Source: Bin80 sp026709335
GTDB taxonomy: Bacteria > Bacteroidota > Rhodothermia > Rhodothermales > Bin80
Assembly: GCA_965200825.1 (NCBI GenBank)
Contig: OZ241385.1
Coordinates: 1-64,000, forward strand
Reading direction: 5' to 3'
DNA: 64,000 bases
Shown here: positions 1 to 10,011 of the stretch, piece by piece
How the letters are laid out: each line of letters opens with the position of its first letter
Position numbering within the stretch: position 1 is the stretch's first letter
Translations under genes and position numbers: made by a program
The notes under the pieces: generated by a model
The model's database searches: none
Seen by the model: the letters and a program-made list of their open reading frames with translations, nothing else
Told to the model about the DNA's origin: nothing

Positions 1-1284
1 CTCGAAACTGTCAATGCGACAGATGCTTTTATCGGAACGCTCCCTGGGCACGGCTACGCAAATCTTCGGCGCCCCCTCGTATCCAGCCGAAATATCGCAC
101 ATCTCTTTCCTGTATCTGCACCATGGCAGGGGCACTTGAATTGTCCCAGCCCGTTATTCCCGGAAGAGAGCGCTGCCTTGGCCTGTGCACGAACATCAGG
201 AGGCATCCCCTTCATGATCAACCTGCACCAGGGAGATGTAGGGCATACTCTTGTCATTGGAGCAACCGGGGCAGGAAAAAGCGTACTTGTTGGGTGGTTA
301 GCACTTAATTTTTTGCGCTACCCCAAGAGTCGAGTTCATCTCTTTGATATTGGCCTGTCTCACCAAGTTCCCTGTTTGGCAGCAGACGGTGTTCATTTCT
401 CGTTTGGAGAAGCCGGATTGCATTCAGTACAACCTCTTCGTCACATTGATGAAGAGACTGAAAAGCTGTGGGCATTGACCTGGCTAGAGACGATCTATGA
501 TCTTGCGAATGAAATGCCAGATGCCAACGGCCGCCTGGCACTTGCAGGTACCCTTGACCTACTGAGCCAGTCATCTCTGGAGCATCGAACTCTATCGGCT
601 TTTCATCTCCTGTCGCCTCAAATGCTTCAGAGTACGATTGTTCGCTATACGGAAGCAGGTCCTTATGGCCAATTATTTGACGGGGATACAAGTGTTACAG
701 CTTCAAAACGTATGCAAGTTTACGAGTTGGGTCAGGTGCTGGATCATGGGGATGCTGTCATGGTTCCTCTTCTGTTGGCGCTGTTTCGCAATATTGAGCG
801 CACACTGGACGGGTCTCCGACACTGATTATCATTGAAGAAGCATGGGCTGCACTCATGCGATCTCGTTTTGCCGAGCGAATCAAAGCTTGGCTTCTTACC
901 CTCAGAAAGCGCAATGCGGCTGTTCTCCTAGTAGCACATTCACCAGCGCAGATCTCTGCACTTCCGAATGCGGCTCTAATTACGGAGTCATGCCCAACAA
1001 AAATCATTTTGCCCAACCCGGAAGCACAGACCGAGGAAGGGTTGGCAATGTACAGAGCATTGGATCTCAGCAGTCGCGCGATCAATCTGATTGCCTCTGC
1101 AAAGCCAAAGCGTGACTATTTCTACAAGAGCCCTGAGGGGAGCAGAATTTTTGAGTTGAATCTTGACAGGGTTGCACGCACTCTCTTAATGCCACTTCCC
1201 GGCATGAATGGAGAAACTTCTCGTAAACGGATTCAGCAAGCAATCCAGAGTCATGGACACGATTTTCTTCACCAGATATTATAA
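1..1284 (+). CDS. trbE: TrbE/VirB4-type conjugation ATPase, 5' end outside window
   Basis: C-terminal ~427 residues of the VirB4/TrbE ATPase that powers pilus assembly and DNA export in P-type type IV secretion. The frame is open from base 1, so the N-terminal half lies outside the window; the first residues read (LPGHGYANLRRPL region) already match the family, and the TTG at 136 is internal. Walker A GATGAGKS is coded at 259-282. A Walker B of hydrophobic residues ending in EE (IIIEEAW) is coded around 823-843. The C-terminal RecA-like half is complete. The stop lies six bases before trbJ, and trbL and trbF follow, so this is one conjugation operon. Confidence 0.92.
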   Translation, partial: LETVNATDAFIGTLPGHGYANLRRPLVSSRNIAHLFPVSAPWQGHLNCPSPLFPEESAALACARTSGGIPFMINLHQGDVGHTLVIGATGAGKSVLVGWLALNFLRYPKSRVHLFDIGLSHQVPCLAADGVHFSFGEAGLHSVQPLRHIDEETEKLWALTWLETIYDLANEMPDANGRLALAGTLDLLSQSSLEHRTLSAFHLLSPQMLQSTIVRYTEAGPYGQLFDGDTSVTASKRMQVYELGQVLDHGDAVMVPLLLALFRNIERTLDGSPTLIIIEEAWAALMRSRFAERIKAWLLTLRKRNAAVLLVAHSPAQISALPNAALITESCPTKIILPNPEAQTEEGLAMYRALDLSSRAINLIASAKPKRDYFYKSPEGSRIFELNLDRVARTLLMPLPGMNGETSRKRIQQAIQSHGHDFLHQIL

Positions 1285-1290
1285 CACATT

Positions 1291-2034
1291 ATGAAAAGAA
1301 TATTGCATCTGATCCTTATTCTCGGGTGCGTGGGCGAGGCCCGTGCACAGATTCCCGTTGTTGATGTAGCCGTTTTGACAGAAACGATCACGACCGTTGC
1401 CGAGCTTCGTCGGCAGGTGAGCCTACTCCTGAAAGAGGTTGCCCTATCAGCAGAAATTAAACAGAACACAAAAACTCACTTGCACAGGTATGAGCGTGCG
1501 TTATCAAAACGTGGCATCATTCCATCTGAGGAACTTGGAACATATGTCCGCAAAATAGGACAGGCCTATCAGTCTACAGGTGGCCTTAACTGGAAGCAGC
1601 CTGATGCATTGCGGGGAGTCTTTCCGATGTATCAAAATCCGGCAGATCCGCTGGAATCCCAGCGTGTTGCACATGAGCAAACGATGGCCACACTTCAAGG
1701 TACTCTTGCTTCGTTACAGGTCCACAGCAGCTCGGTTGATCAGGCACATTATGAACTAAAGCATCTGAAAACCGAACTTGTACAAGCGAAAGAGCCTCAG
1801 CAAATGCGAGATGTACAGGCCAACCTGCAGATTATGCATACCCGTGAATTACTGCTTACACGTCAAGCCTTGATGTCGTTTATGAACCTCGAAGCAGTCC
1901 GTGCAGCCGCCGCTATCAGTCAGAAGGCACAGGAGCGCATGCGCTATGATGCTTTTGTAGGGCAAGCAGAATGGCTGGGAAGTCCCACCAGATATGAAGT
2001 GAATCACTTCCTGAGAATGCCAGGTACCCCATAG
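1291..2034 (+). CDS. trbJ: TrbJ/VirB5-like conjugal transfer protein
   Basis: 247-residue secreted protein with a clean signal peptide (MKRILHLILILGCVGEARA, cleavage before QIP). The rest is mostly alpha-helical and rich in Gln, Glu and Ala, as expected of TrbJ/VirB5 pilus-associated proteins. A tract resembling the family's MQALQ-type segment (residues ~165-205, LLLTRQALMSFMNLE) lies before the C terminus. Its place between trbE and trbL is the standard order of trb clusters and is the strongest support. It would act in the periplasm or at the pilus tip during mating-pair formation. Confidence 0.8.
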   Translation: MKRILHLILILGCVGEARAQIPVVDVAVLTETITTVAELRRQVSLLLKEVALSAEIKQNTKTHLHRYERALSKRGIIPSEELGTYVRKIGQAYQSTGGLNWKQPDALRGVFPMYQNPADPLESQRVAHEQTMATLQGTLASLQVHSSSVDQAHYELKHLKTELVQAKEPQQMRDVQANLQIMHTRELLLTRQALMSFMNLEAVRAAAAISQKAQERMRYDAFVGQAEWLGSPTRYEVNHFLRMPGTP

Positions 2035-2095
2035 CTGCATCGAAGTTGATGTTCGACACGAAGCTTGCACCCACTCATCCGAATCATTCACATCA

Positions 2096-2998
2096 ATGCA
2101 ACAAGCCATACAGAACTGTGCTCCGTCGATGTTTTTCGATTGTGCGCAGGAGATATTTCGGTTAACCACTGAAACATGGTTGACCCGTTCTCTGGATGCA
2201 GCACAGACACTCTTTCTCAGTTTGGCAGTTCTGGAGATTGTTGTGACAGGGTACATGGTTTGGGCAGGACGCCAAAAACAAGGCGTTGATCTGATCAGTC
2301 AATTTGCATTCAAGATTGGCCTATTGGCCTTTGTACTTGGTCTCTTGTCAACATATCACAGATGGTTACCATTGATTACGCAAGGGTTTGGGGAAACGGC
2401 CGTTTATATTGGTGGCAGCAGTGTCACACATCTGTCACCAGCTCATCTTTTGAATGTTGGACTCAGCATGCTTTTGAGTGTGATGCAGTCCGTGGGATTG
2501 ACTTCTGGTTTTGTCACATCTCTGGCTGTTATTCCTGCTCTGATCATGCTGTTGTGTTTCGTTGCACTTGCGGCACATCTTCTTGTAACGATGATTGAAA
2601 GTTATGTAGTGGTAACAGGAGGGCTTTTCTTTGTTGGTTTTATGGCGTTCCGTGGCACGGCTCCTCTTGGCGAAGGATACCTGAAGTATGTGGTGTACGT
2701 GGGAGTGAAGCTGTTCTTCATCATTCTGATTGCCGGAGTAGCGGCTTCTATTGGTGATGATATGGTAGAGCTTTTACAATCGTACAACAACCTGTGGCTG
2801 GCTTCTTTCGAACAGCTCTTTTCCCAAAACCCCGGTGGTGTCACTGGTATGGTTTCTTCTCGGATGGGATTTTTATGGTCTATGACTGCTGTGGCCATTC
2901 TTTTGGCAGGATTAGGCCTTCATATGCCTGGGCGCATAGCAACCCAACTTAGTCATGGCTTAACGATCAACTTCAAAAGAGCATTACAGAACTTGTAA
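2096..2998 (+). CDS. trbL: TrbL/VirB6-like inner-membrane conjugation protein
   Basis: 300-residue polytopic membrane protein with about seven hydrophobic segments, e.g. residues ~38-58, 72-90, 118-165, 170-190 and 200-220, plus one near residue 265 before a short basic tail. This matches the TrbL/VirB6 channel component of type IV secretion. It starts at an ATG 61 bases after trbJ; trbF follows its stop after two bases. It is somewhat shorter than plasmid RP4 TrbL, lacking a long hydrophilic C-terminal tail. The assignment rests on topology and gene order more than on a diagnostic motif. Confidence 0.8.
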   Translation: MQQAIQNCAPSMFFDCAQEIFRLTTETWLTRSLDAAQTLFLSLAVLEIVVTGYMVWAGRQKQGVDLISQFAFKIGLLAFVLGLLSTYHRWLPLITQGFGETAVYIGGSSVTHLSPAHLLNVGLSMLLSVMQSVGLTSGFVTSLAVIPALIMLLCFVALAAHLLVTMIESYVVVTGGLFFVGFMAFRGTAPLGEGYLKYVVYVGVKLFFIILIAGVAASIGDDMVELLQSYNNLWLASFEQLFSQNPGGVTGMVSSRMGFLWSMTAVAILLAGLGLHMPGRIATQLSHGLTINFKRALQNL

Positions 2999-3000
2999 CA

Positions 3001-3663
3001 ATGGCACGGGAAGGGCATCCGTATCTGGATGGACGATATGCGTTTGAGAGACTCTTTGGCGATCTTGCCCGAGGCAGGCGTTCGTGGCAGTCTATTGCGT
3101 TCCTTTCATTACTGATCAATCTTGTTCTTGGTGCAGGATATGTACATTTGTCTTCACAGCATAAAGTCATCCCATATGTTGTTGAGTTGGATGCACTGGG
3201 GGAGATGCGGGCATCCGGAAAACTCTCTATTCGGGATGTTCCCGAGAGAGCAATCACGGCAGCCTTACGTCGATTTGTACACAACCTGAGAACGGTTCCC
3301 ACTGATGCGCGTCTATTGAATGTGCGTCTGCAGGATGCCCGTACTCATGTGAGTGGTCGGGCAGCAAAAGCAATGGTAACATCTTTAGATCGCGATCGAG
3401 AAAACTTGGAGCGCATGCTGGCGCGAGGGGATACCCGCTATGTGGCAGAAATCAGCAGTGTTCTTAAAGTCCCTGGCGAAGGAATTTTGTACAGGGTGTC
3501 CTGGCGAGAACTTACTAAAACCGGATACGAGGAACGTGCATCAGCTTACGAAGGACATTTTCAGGTTCATGTTGAGCCGGCAGAAGATGAAGAAGCTCTG
3601 AAAGGGAACCCGCTCGGCATCTATATCATGGATTATTCGATGACCGAGGTCAGTACGCTTTAG
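3001..3663 (+). CDS. trbF: TrbF/VirB8-like conjugation protein
   Basis: 220-residue bitopic protein: a cytoplasmic N terminus with the family-typical NPYLDGR-like stretch (here HPYLDGRYAFERLFGD), one transmembrane helix at ~35-52, then a periplasmic NTF2-like VirB8 domain. The C terminus NPLGIYIMDYSM matches the end of TrbF. VirB8 proteins bridge the inner-membrane complex to the core channel. It is the last gene of the trb run in this window. Expected partners trbG (VirB9) and trbI (VirB10) do not follow; instead there is a terminator and a convergent gene. Confidence 0.9.
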   Translation: MAREGHPYLDGRYAFERLFGDLARGRRSWQSIAFLSLLINLVLGAGYVHLSSQHKVIPYVVELDALGEMRASGKLSIRDVPERAITAALRRFVHNLRTVPTDARLLNVRLQDARTHVSGRAAKAMVTSLDRDRENLERMLARGDTRYVAEISSVLKVPGEGILYRVSWRELTKTGYEERASAYEGHFQVHVEPAEDEEALKGNPLGIYIMDYSMTEVSTL

Positions 3664-3765
3664 CATGATTTTGGATGACATGCTGGAAATACATGACGAT
3701 GCATACACTGTTGCGGATGTAAACTGTTGAATGGATCGAATCTCACCAAGGCCCTTCTGAAGTAA

Positions 3766-3800
3766 AAAGCGCCCCGATACTTTTAGTACCGGGGCGCTTT
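3766..3800 (-). terminator. Intrinsic terminator between convergent trbF and the surface-protein gene
   Basis: Fifteen-base arms (3766-3780 and 3786-3800) pair with a single wobble around a five-base loop; the core is GCGCCCC/GGGGCGC. Read on the minus strand the stem is followed by five T at 3768-3764, so it best serves the minus-strand surface-protein gene ending at 3842. It may also stop trb transcripts. Confidence 0.9.
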
Positions 3801-3841
3801 GGTTGTACTGGAATCAACTCGTATGAGCTATTCCATGTTGG

Positions 3842-6800
3842 TTATTTCACCAGTGTCATGCGACCGGTTTTCACGTAGCGGCTCTCCGCTCCGGTTGCAA
3901 TCATCCGGTAGAGATACGTGCCACTGGAAAGGTTGATTGCGTTGAGCTCAATGCTGCGATTGGCTCCCGCTGCAAACTCTTTCGCCGGTAGCGCCATCAC
4001 TTCACGTCCCAGCATGTCCACGATCTGTACCGTCACCTGTGCAGATTCCGGAAGATCAAACTGGATCCGGGTAGATGGATTGAACGGATTCGGATAGTTC
4101 CCATGCAACGTAAACTCGGTCGGAATCTCGGTGATTTCGGATTCGGTGCCGGTCACGACATCGGCGTTCACTCTGTTTCCGTTCACATCCACGACATAGA
4201 GATCAAGATTGTTGGCAGCCCTGGAACCCGACAGGTTCGCAATCAGTGTCTGCCCTTGATACCCGGACAGGTTCAGATCAAACACCGCCACTTTGTTATT
4301 TCCAGAGACTGCCTCAATCCGATAGTAATCAGGATCCATCTGGATGTAGTTGCTTGCCTCATCAAATAAGAAGTTGCTCGCAAGCAGTCTTGTCGGATTC
4401 GCCGTACGCGGATCATCCAGAATATTGATCGTCTGCAATCTCACGCTTCCCAAGTCAGCAGATCCATGGACCAGAAGTACATCTATCTTCGCAGAGGCCA
4501 GTGATGTCAATCGGGTTTCCAGAATCTTGGCCGAAACCTGTACTCCGGCACCATGCGCAATTACCGCGTAGCTACGATCATTCACCAAAGATCCCAAAGA
4601 AACCTCAATGGCTTGATCCGCAGGTGCGCCCACTGGCTGAAGAGTGGTTGCATGCTCTCCGGCGGCCACGTGCAGATACCCAGTGGCGCTCTGGAAGGTC
4701 AATCCATTTGCAATCCCAACACCGTCCAATGACAGGTTAACCGGGGCCGGAAGTTGCGCGTTGTGCACAAACTGTACCCGAGAACGTCCACTGGCCAGAG
4801 ATTCCTGATGAATCGGGTTCTCAATCTGATTGGCCGCGATCCCGAAGATGGAACAGCTTCCGAGATCAATCCCTTCCTGTGTGAGGTTGAACACCCCATT
4901 CACATAGTCATTGACGGCGAAGGTGGCCGGGTTCACTGCGCCTGCAACATCATAGAGTCCGGCCTGCTGCGGATTCTCCCAATCACAATTCCACTGCACA
5001 ATGCGGAGGCCTTTGGGATCAAACACATTATTGATTCCGGCCGCTGCAACCCGAAGGTTCACATTGTCCTCTAGCTCGTCTTCGCCCAAATCTATCTTCC
5101 AGAAGATATCGGAATAGACATCCAGCGTCAGGAGTCCGCCATTATGTCCCTGAACCAACTGGCTCTCCCATTGTGGCGTGACCCCCGTTGGAATGCTCGT
5201 CAAGGAAACCTCTACCTCGTGCATCTCCGCAGGATCCACCAGTAATTGCAGAATGGCCGGGCGGTAGTAGGAAACGTCTTCTTTCATCGTGCCCAGTGGG
5301 AAGAGATATCCACCCGTGACTTCGCCGCCACCCGCATTCCCATCAGTGATATGGCGAGTCAGCATGGCGGAGATATGGGACTGACGGGAGCCTCGCAGAA
5401 TGGACGCACTGCAAGCCTGATCGTCGTCCGGGCCACAGGTCTTATCTCCAGGTCGTGCGGCGGAGCGGCGAACCAGGTTCTCTTCAATCTTCGTGTTTTT
5501 GATCACCCAGGAGGAATCGCCACTGATAGTACCTTTTTTCAAGGTCAGGGTGCTGCTTGCAGTTTGAGATACATCGCTTGCAAGCATGATGCCCGCACCG
5601 TTGATCGTCACTTCCCGCAGATCAACCTTGCCAGTGGACACCGATTGCTTCTCCTTGCCAGAGAACTCGATATGTGCGTTGAGGGAATCTCCGGCCAACC
5701 CGAAATTAAAGCCACCCTTCAGGTTCAACTTCGTATCTGCGGATGATCCAAACCTTTGCGCCGTTCCTTCACCAGACACCGTAAAATCTCCCTCGACCGT
5801 CAAGTTGGTAAACTTACTTAAATAGGTCGCTCCTTCGGGGTGATTCATATCCGCTCCACCTGTCTTCTGGGTGATCTTCTGAGAAAAACCTCCTCCGATG
5901 GTTGCGGATCTTCTGGCATCCGCGGTGCCACCACGGGACGAGAACCCGCCCGTTCCACTAATCGCAAGATCTTTCTTGAATTCCAGTGTTGGAGTCTCCT
6001 GGTACAAGCTCGCAGAACTGACCGCCACATTCTTGTTGATCGTGACTTTCTTTTTCGCGTCTGCGACGAAGTCCGCGCCACCATTGGAGACACTCACGGA
6101 GTCAATTGTTACGTTTTGACCTGATCTGGCCACGACATATACACGTCCTTCATAATTGTCTGACCCACTCACTTTCGGATTTTTGGTCCCGTCAAGAACG
6201 ATCGTGTCAAAGCTTTCGCCGGTCAGAACGGTCCGTTTGCTTCCTTTCGGAATCGTAACCTTGCCCTTTACCATTCCTACACTAGTCAATTTTACCAAGG
6301 GTCTGCCGGATGTCCGCGTCGCAGAGGTCGTATAATCGTAGGGGGGGCCTCCTAATCCATTTCTCTTGAATGTGTATTCTGGACCGAGTTGGAGCGCCCC
6401 CATTCCCACGTCAATTACACTCTTAGCACTGACCGTAACGGCTGCAGTGCCATCCTGATAGTCTCCCTTGAGCTCCCCAGTTGAAATATTCCAATCATTT
6501 CCCAGCACACGCAGATTTCCACCGTCAGTTATGATTTTGGCCGTATGCGTCTTCACTGTTCCGACATCTACTGGGCCATAAACGATCACGTTGTTCCCAT
6601 TGGAGTGAAGCTCACCGTTTTCGAGCCTAAGATACCTTTCGTCATCAGCAATTCTCCTGAACTTGCCAGATGCTCGGAACCTCCCCACCGTCAGATCCGC
6701 ACCTTTGACATGAAAGTGTCCCTTGCTGATCGTAAGATGTCCAGGAATGTCTGCGGGAGTTTCACTGTTATAGATTATGACAGCTTTTGAATCATTAATC

Positions 6801-8965
6801 ACAACATCTCGTGCGCCAAACCACTCTGGGCCCACGGTGCGCTCATTCGCATTTACATACCTCAGTGTGTAGCCATCATTATCCGTTCCGATACTTCCAG
6901 GCTCATTTACGTCTTTTTCCATATAGCCATCCCGCACGGTAAGGGTTCCATGGACGGAGATTGTTGAATCTTTGTCTGTACCTGCCTCACGGAGTAACAG
7001 AGTTCCACTGCAAAGCCCCAAATTCTCCGCATCTGTCTTTTCATCGAGTCTCAACTCAGCCCGCTCGTGGACCTGAATGGCGATGTTCGGTTCTTCCCTA
7101 GTGCTCCCACTACCTTTCCCAAGAGCAGCACGGGCGATGATGTCGGTAACAGTGCTGGCATAGGTAAGCTTTGTGATAGTGGACGTCGGATCCAGTGTAC
7201 CATCGAGTCCATCACCCTGAAGAATAAGTCCCTCGGTCACGGTCACATCTTCATTTGCTTCGAGTTCCCCTCCATCACCAACATGCAGAGTGGTGACCGT
7301 TAGATCTCCGTTGATTACATCCAGTTCATCAAGAACGACTAATGCATCCAGAGTCAAACCGCCAGAAATCACATGATCTTTGCCGTCCGTTAGTGTAATG
7401 CGGGTTCCATTCGTCAGGGAAATATCCTTCGTCCCCGTACACAGCCCATCTGCCCGAGATTCCGCAGGCTCGGCCATGGTGATTGTCGCGTTATTAGCGT
7501 AAATATCACCATCCAAGTTCAGGTTATGGGCACTCGACCTAGTGGAGCTAAGTCGTCGACCCTCCAAATAAACTCTTTCCTCATCTTCTTCAACATTTTC
7601 TATGATTAAATCTCCATCAATGTGAGATGTCCATTCTTCATGCCCCCGAGAGGGCGGATCAGGAGCGATGAACGATGCGTTGGGATAGCATGCTTTAATG
7701 TTGCTGGAGCGTATGTCCAAATCTCCCTCAATCGTCGTACTCTTGCCGCTGAACAAAACAGTTCCAATAGAAGGAAGTGGAGAGCCCCCAGCACATTCCG
7801 ATCTGAATACCGTATAACCATCTCCATCGTCAATCCTTGCGCGACCAAAGCTATCATCATCCAGTGGAGTCGCCCCGTCATCTAGAATGACACTGCCTTT
7901 GATTGTAGTAGCTGCTCCCAAGAAGTGTATTCTAGCATCATTCCACTGCTGCACATCGCCATCAATTTTCACATTACTTCCGAATCTGATGTCCGTTGTG
8001 ATGGAGTCCTGTGTAGCACTTCTTGCTTCGCTGCCGAGTTCAGTGATGCTTCCTGCGGCGACAAGATTGCCAATTTCAGGCACGTTCACACACACATTGC
8101 CAGCGGCAATGAAGCGGAGTTCAGCTTCGATGCTTCCACGCCCGGTGATCGAGACGCAGTCCAAATGATTTGGAACACGACCATTATCATTAAGGTCGTA
8201 CTCCTCAGGAGTATGAAAGAATTCATCGGCAGAGATCGGGGGATTTGCGCCAGGATCTCCTGCATCTCCCCGCCCGTCATCGTTATTTATGTGTGCGATC
8301 CAGATATTTCCTGTCCCATCTATTTTGCCATTGACGGTGAGAATACCTTTTTTATCGCTGGCAGTCTCTCCTTTCTTCAGGGGGACTCGTAGATCTGCGG
8401 GTTTGTCTACATTTCCAACTTTTGTCCCGATGGTGAGGGTATGTCCGGCATTGACGGTCAATTCATTCACAACAAGGATTTGTCCATCCTCATTCCCCTC
8501 ACTATACACCAACACATCCCCTGTGGTCGTGATCTTATCAATGGTTGCCCCCTGATTCGGTGCCGTATCGGTAAGTACGATCTCCGTGAACTCGATGGTG
8601 GTTGATGGGTGGGTCGTAAGGCTGTTCTCTCCACCGAATTCTACTGCTCCCCTAAAATTCAGGGTACCTCGGACAGGCTCAGTTCCCCTTCGCGCATAGG
8701 TGCCGAGGGTGATACTATTCGTCTCCAGATTAAAGTCTTCGGAAATGGTCGTGGTTCCTCCTGCCCGCCTCACCTGGATCAGGAGCGTACCGTCATTAGC
8801 CGCTGTAATACCGGCAGTTAGCGAACAGGGATTGTCTGAAATCGAACAGTCGCCTCCAGTGCCACCTACAGCAGCATAAGAATAAGTTGTTTGTCCTTGT
8901 GCACTTTGTATAGTAAGTAGTAGGAGGGGGATGGTGAGTAGGGTGAATTTGAGTCGTTGTTTCAT
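3842..8965 (-). CDS. Giant secreted beta-structured protein with type IX sorting domain
   Basis: 1707 residues. An N-terminal signal peptide ends ...TIQSAQGQ. It is followed by ~1200 residues of repetitive Thr/Gly/Asp/Val-rich sequence with many short DG, GDL and TVNG turns, which suggests a right-handed beta-helix passenger. From ~1390 lies a stretch resembling DUF4397 (SRVQFVHNAQLPAPVNLSLD). From ~1615 comes a canonical type IX secretion C-terminal domain (GNYPNPFNPSTRIQFDLPES, then SSGTYLYRM, ending RMTLVK). It should be exported by the Sec and type IX systems and anchored at the cell surface; the role (adhesin or cell-envelope decoration) is not readable. Cysteines are few. The gene is monocistronic and convergent to trbF. 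No Shine-Dalgarno precedes the ATG. Confidence 0.9.
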   Translation of the reverse strand: MKQRLKFTLLTIPLLLLTIQSAQGQTTYSYAAVGGTGGDCSISDNPCSLTAGITAANDGTLLIQVRRAGGTTTISEDFNLETNSITLGTYARRGTEPVRGTLNFRGAVEFGGENSLTTHPSTTIEFTEIVLTDTAPNQGATIDKITTTGDVLVYSEGNEDGQILVVNELTVNAGHTLTIGTKVGNVDKPADLRVPLKKGETASDKKGILTVNGKIDGTGNIWIAHINNDDGRGDAGDPGANPPISADEFFHTPEEYDLNDNGRVPNHLDCVSITGRGSIEAELRFIAAGNVCVNVPEIGNLVAAGSITELGSEARSATQDSITTDIRFGSNVKIDGDVQQWNDARIHFLGAATTIKGSVILDDGATPLDDDSFGRARIDDGDGYTVFRSECAGGSPLPSIGTVLFSGKSTTIEGDLDIRSSNIKACYPNASFIAPDPPSRGHEEWTSHIDGDLIIENVEEDEERVYLEGRRLSSTRSSAHNLNLDGDIYANNATITMAEPAESRADGLCTGTKDISLTNGTRITLTDGKDHVISGGLTLDALVVLDELDVINGDLTVTTLHVGDGGELEANEDVTVTEGLILQGDGLDGTLDPTSTITKLTYASTVTDIIARAALGKGSGSTREEPNIAIQVHERAELRLDEKTDAENLGLCSGTLLLREAGTDKDSTISVHGTLTVRDGYMEKDVNEPGSIGTDNDGYTLRYVNANERTVGPEWFGARDVVINDSKAVIIYNSETPADIPGHLTISKGHFHVKGADLTVGRFRASGKFRRIADDERYLRLENGELHSNGNNVIVYGPVDVGTVKTHTAKIITDGGNLRVLGNDWNISTGELKGDYQDGTAAVTVSAKSVIDVGMGALQLGPEYTFKRNGLGGPPYDYTTSATRTSGRPLVKLTSVGMVKGKVTIPKGSKRTVLTGESFDTIVLDGTKNPKVSGSDNYEGRVYVVARSGQNVTIDSVSVSNGGADFVADAKKKVTINKNVAVSSASLYQETPTLEFKKDLAISGTGGFSSRGGTADARRSATIGGGFSQKITQKTGGADMNHPEGATYLSKFTNLTVEGDFTVSGEGTAQRFGSSADTKLNLKGGFNFGLAGDSLNAHIEFSGKEKQSVSTGKVDLREVTINGAGIMLASDVSQTASSTLTLKKGTISGDSSWVIKNTKIEENLVRRSAARPGDKTCGPDDDQACSASILRGSRQSHISAMLTRHITDGNAGGGEVTGGYLFPLGTMKEDVSYYRPAILQLLVDPAEMHEVEVSLTSIPTGVTPQWESQLVQGHNGGLLTLDVYSDIFWKIDLGEDELEDNVNLRVAAAGINNVFDPKGLRIVQWNCDWENPQQAGLYDVAGAVNPATFAVNDYVNGVFNLTQEGIDLGSCSIFGIAANQIENPIHQESLASGRSRVQFVHNAQLPAPVNLSLDGVGIANGLTFQSATGYLHVAAGEHATTLQPVGAPADQAIEVSLGSLVNDRSYAVIAHGAGVQVSAKILETRLTSLASAKIDVLLVHGSADLGSVRLQTINILDDPRTANPTRLLASNFLFDEASNYIQMDPDYYRIEAVSGNNKVAVFDLNLSGYQGQTLIANLSGSRAANNLDLYVVDVNGNRVNADVVTGTESEITEIPTEFTLHGNYPNPFNPSTRIQFDLPESAQVTVQIVDMLGREVMALPAKEFAAGANRSIELNAINLSSGTYLYRMIATGAESRYVKTGRMTLVK

Positions 8966-9019
8966 GAGGATATTAGGGGGGTTAATGTTGGGTTGGGTAC
9001 GGGATGGACAGGGAACGAA

Positions 9020-9037
9020 GGGGGAGGGTGGGCGGGG
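9020..9037 (+). promoter_or_regulatory. G-quadruplex-type motif upstream of the giant surface-protein gene
   Basis: Four runs of three to five G (9020-9024, 9026-9028, 9030-9032, 9034-9037) separated by single bases lie on the strand opposite the surface-protein mRNA, 55-72 bases upstream of its ATG. Single-base loops favour a stable parallel quadruplex. A further G-run cluster continues to about 9057. The neighbouring DNA is much less G-rich. Its function is inferred only. Confidence 0.6.
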
Positions 9038-10011
9038 TCCTGCCTGGCGGGAGGGGGCGATTCGTGCGTCTATGGGGCTGACATTAGAGTGTCAGTCGCA
9101 CGTTATTAGGAGGTTGAGCCTGGGAGGGAAACCGGAGGCTGCGGTTTTAGGAAAGGTCTGTAGCCTTCAGAGCTGTATAGGCGTTCAATCGATGAGTGTC
9201 ACAGAAGTGGTGGTGGACTTTGGGGTTTTGGGTTGCGCCATTTGTGAGGATCATCCATCAAAGGACGTGCATCGCTGTCTTTTTAAGGGTCCAAAAGAGG
9301 ACGTAAACTCTTTCATAACGGCCCACTATGATCTACATCCAGCGATCTGGTTGCGATTCAGTAGAATTTCCGGTATGAATTGAAAAATTTATATTGCAAA
9401 TAAAGCGATTTGCCTCTGGGTTTGAACTTGAGCAAGATAAAATTCGAAGCTATGCACAGCGCAGCGCATCAGCATACCAATCCCGCGCAACGGTTCGTCT
9501 TGTTTTGCTCCAGTTTCAGGAAAACATCTCGGGCGAGATGAGAGGCGTTAAAAATCTGGCGCTGAATGCCAGTTCGGCTGCTACAAGGTGTTCATACGGA
9601 AACCCCATTGGAATAACTTCTTTCCGTCGTTACAGTGCATTATGGATTGGGTGGAAGTCAACACGACCTCGAGCTCGCATAAATGAGTGATAGAGTTCAT
9701 ATACAACCATTACAGATTGCTTCCCAACCTCATACTATCACACCGAAGGAACTCCTCGTCTTCGTAATCGGTGAAAGGTACAGGGAACTGTGGGCATGGG
9801 ATGAAGCCATCGTGGAGCATTGACAACGTACGTTCGCATGCCCATCACGACAAATATTGAGGTGAAAGAGGAGCCCACTCAAACGATCTGTCCCCGTTGA
9901 ACGACTCTCTCCAATTTCACTGGGGGAGTAGTCCTGGCCATCTCTGATTAGAATTGAGAGTTGAGATATAGCAAGGGGAAAGGATTATCAGGGAGTAGCG
10001 GTTTCTTGCAT
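9038..10011. other. ~1 kb without a convincing gene; possible IS630-like relic
   Basis: No frame on either strand reads as an intact protein. On the plus strand around 9391-9690 a 98-codon frame contains a stretch (ASAYQSRATVRLVLLQFQEN...) that loosely resembles the helix-turn-helix region of IS630-type transposases, but it lacks a DDE domain and stops early. I see no tRNA or terminator. The upstream part (9038-9130) is G-rich on the plus strand. Confidence 0.3.

Noticed and set aside
5246..5746. 166-codon plus-strand frame
   Set aside because: Antisense to the giant type IX-secreted protein, whose frame is continuous with signal peptide and sorting domain.
8931..9383. 150-codon plus-strand frame over the start of the giant surface-protein gene
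   Set aside because: It overlaps the signal-peptide region antisense, is driven by the G-rich leader, and shows no family resemblance.
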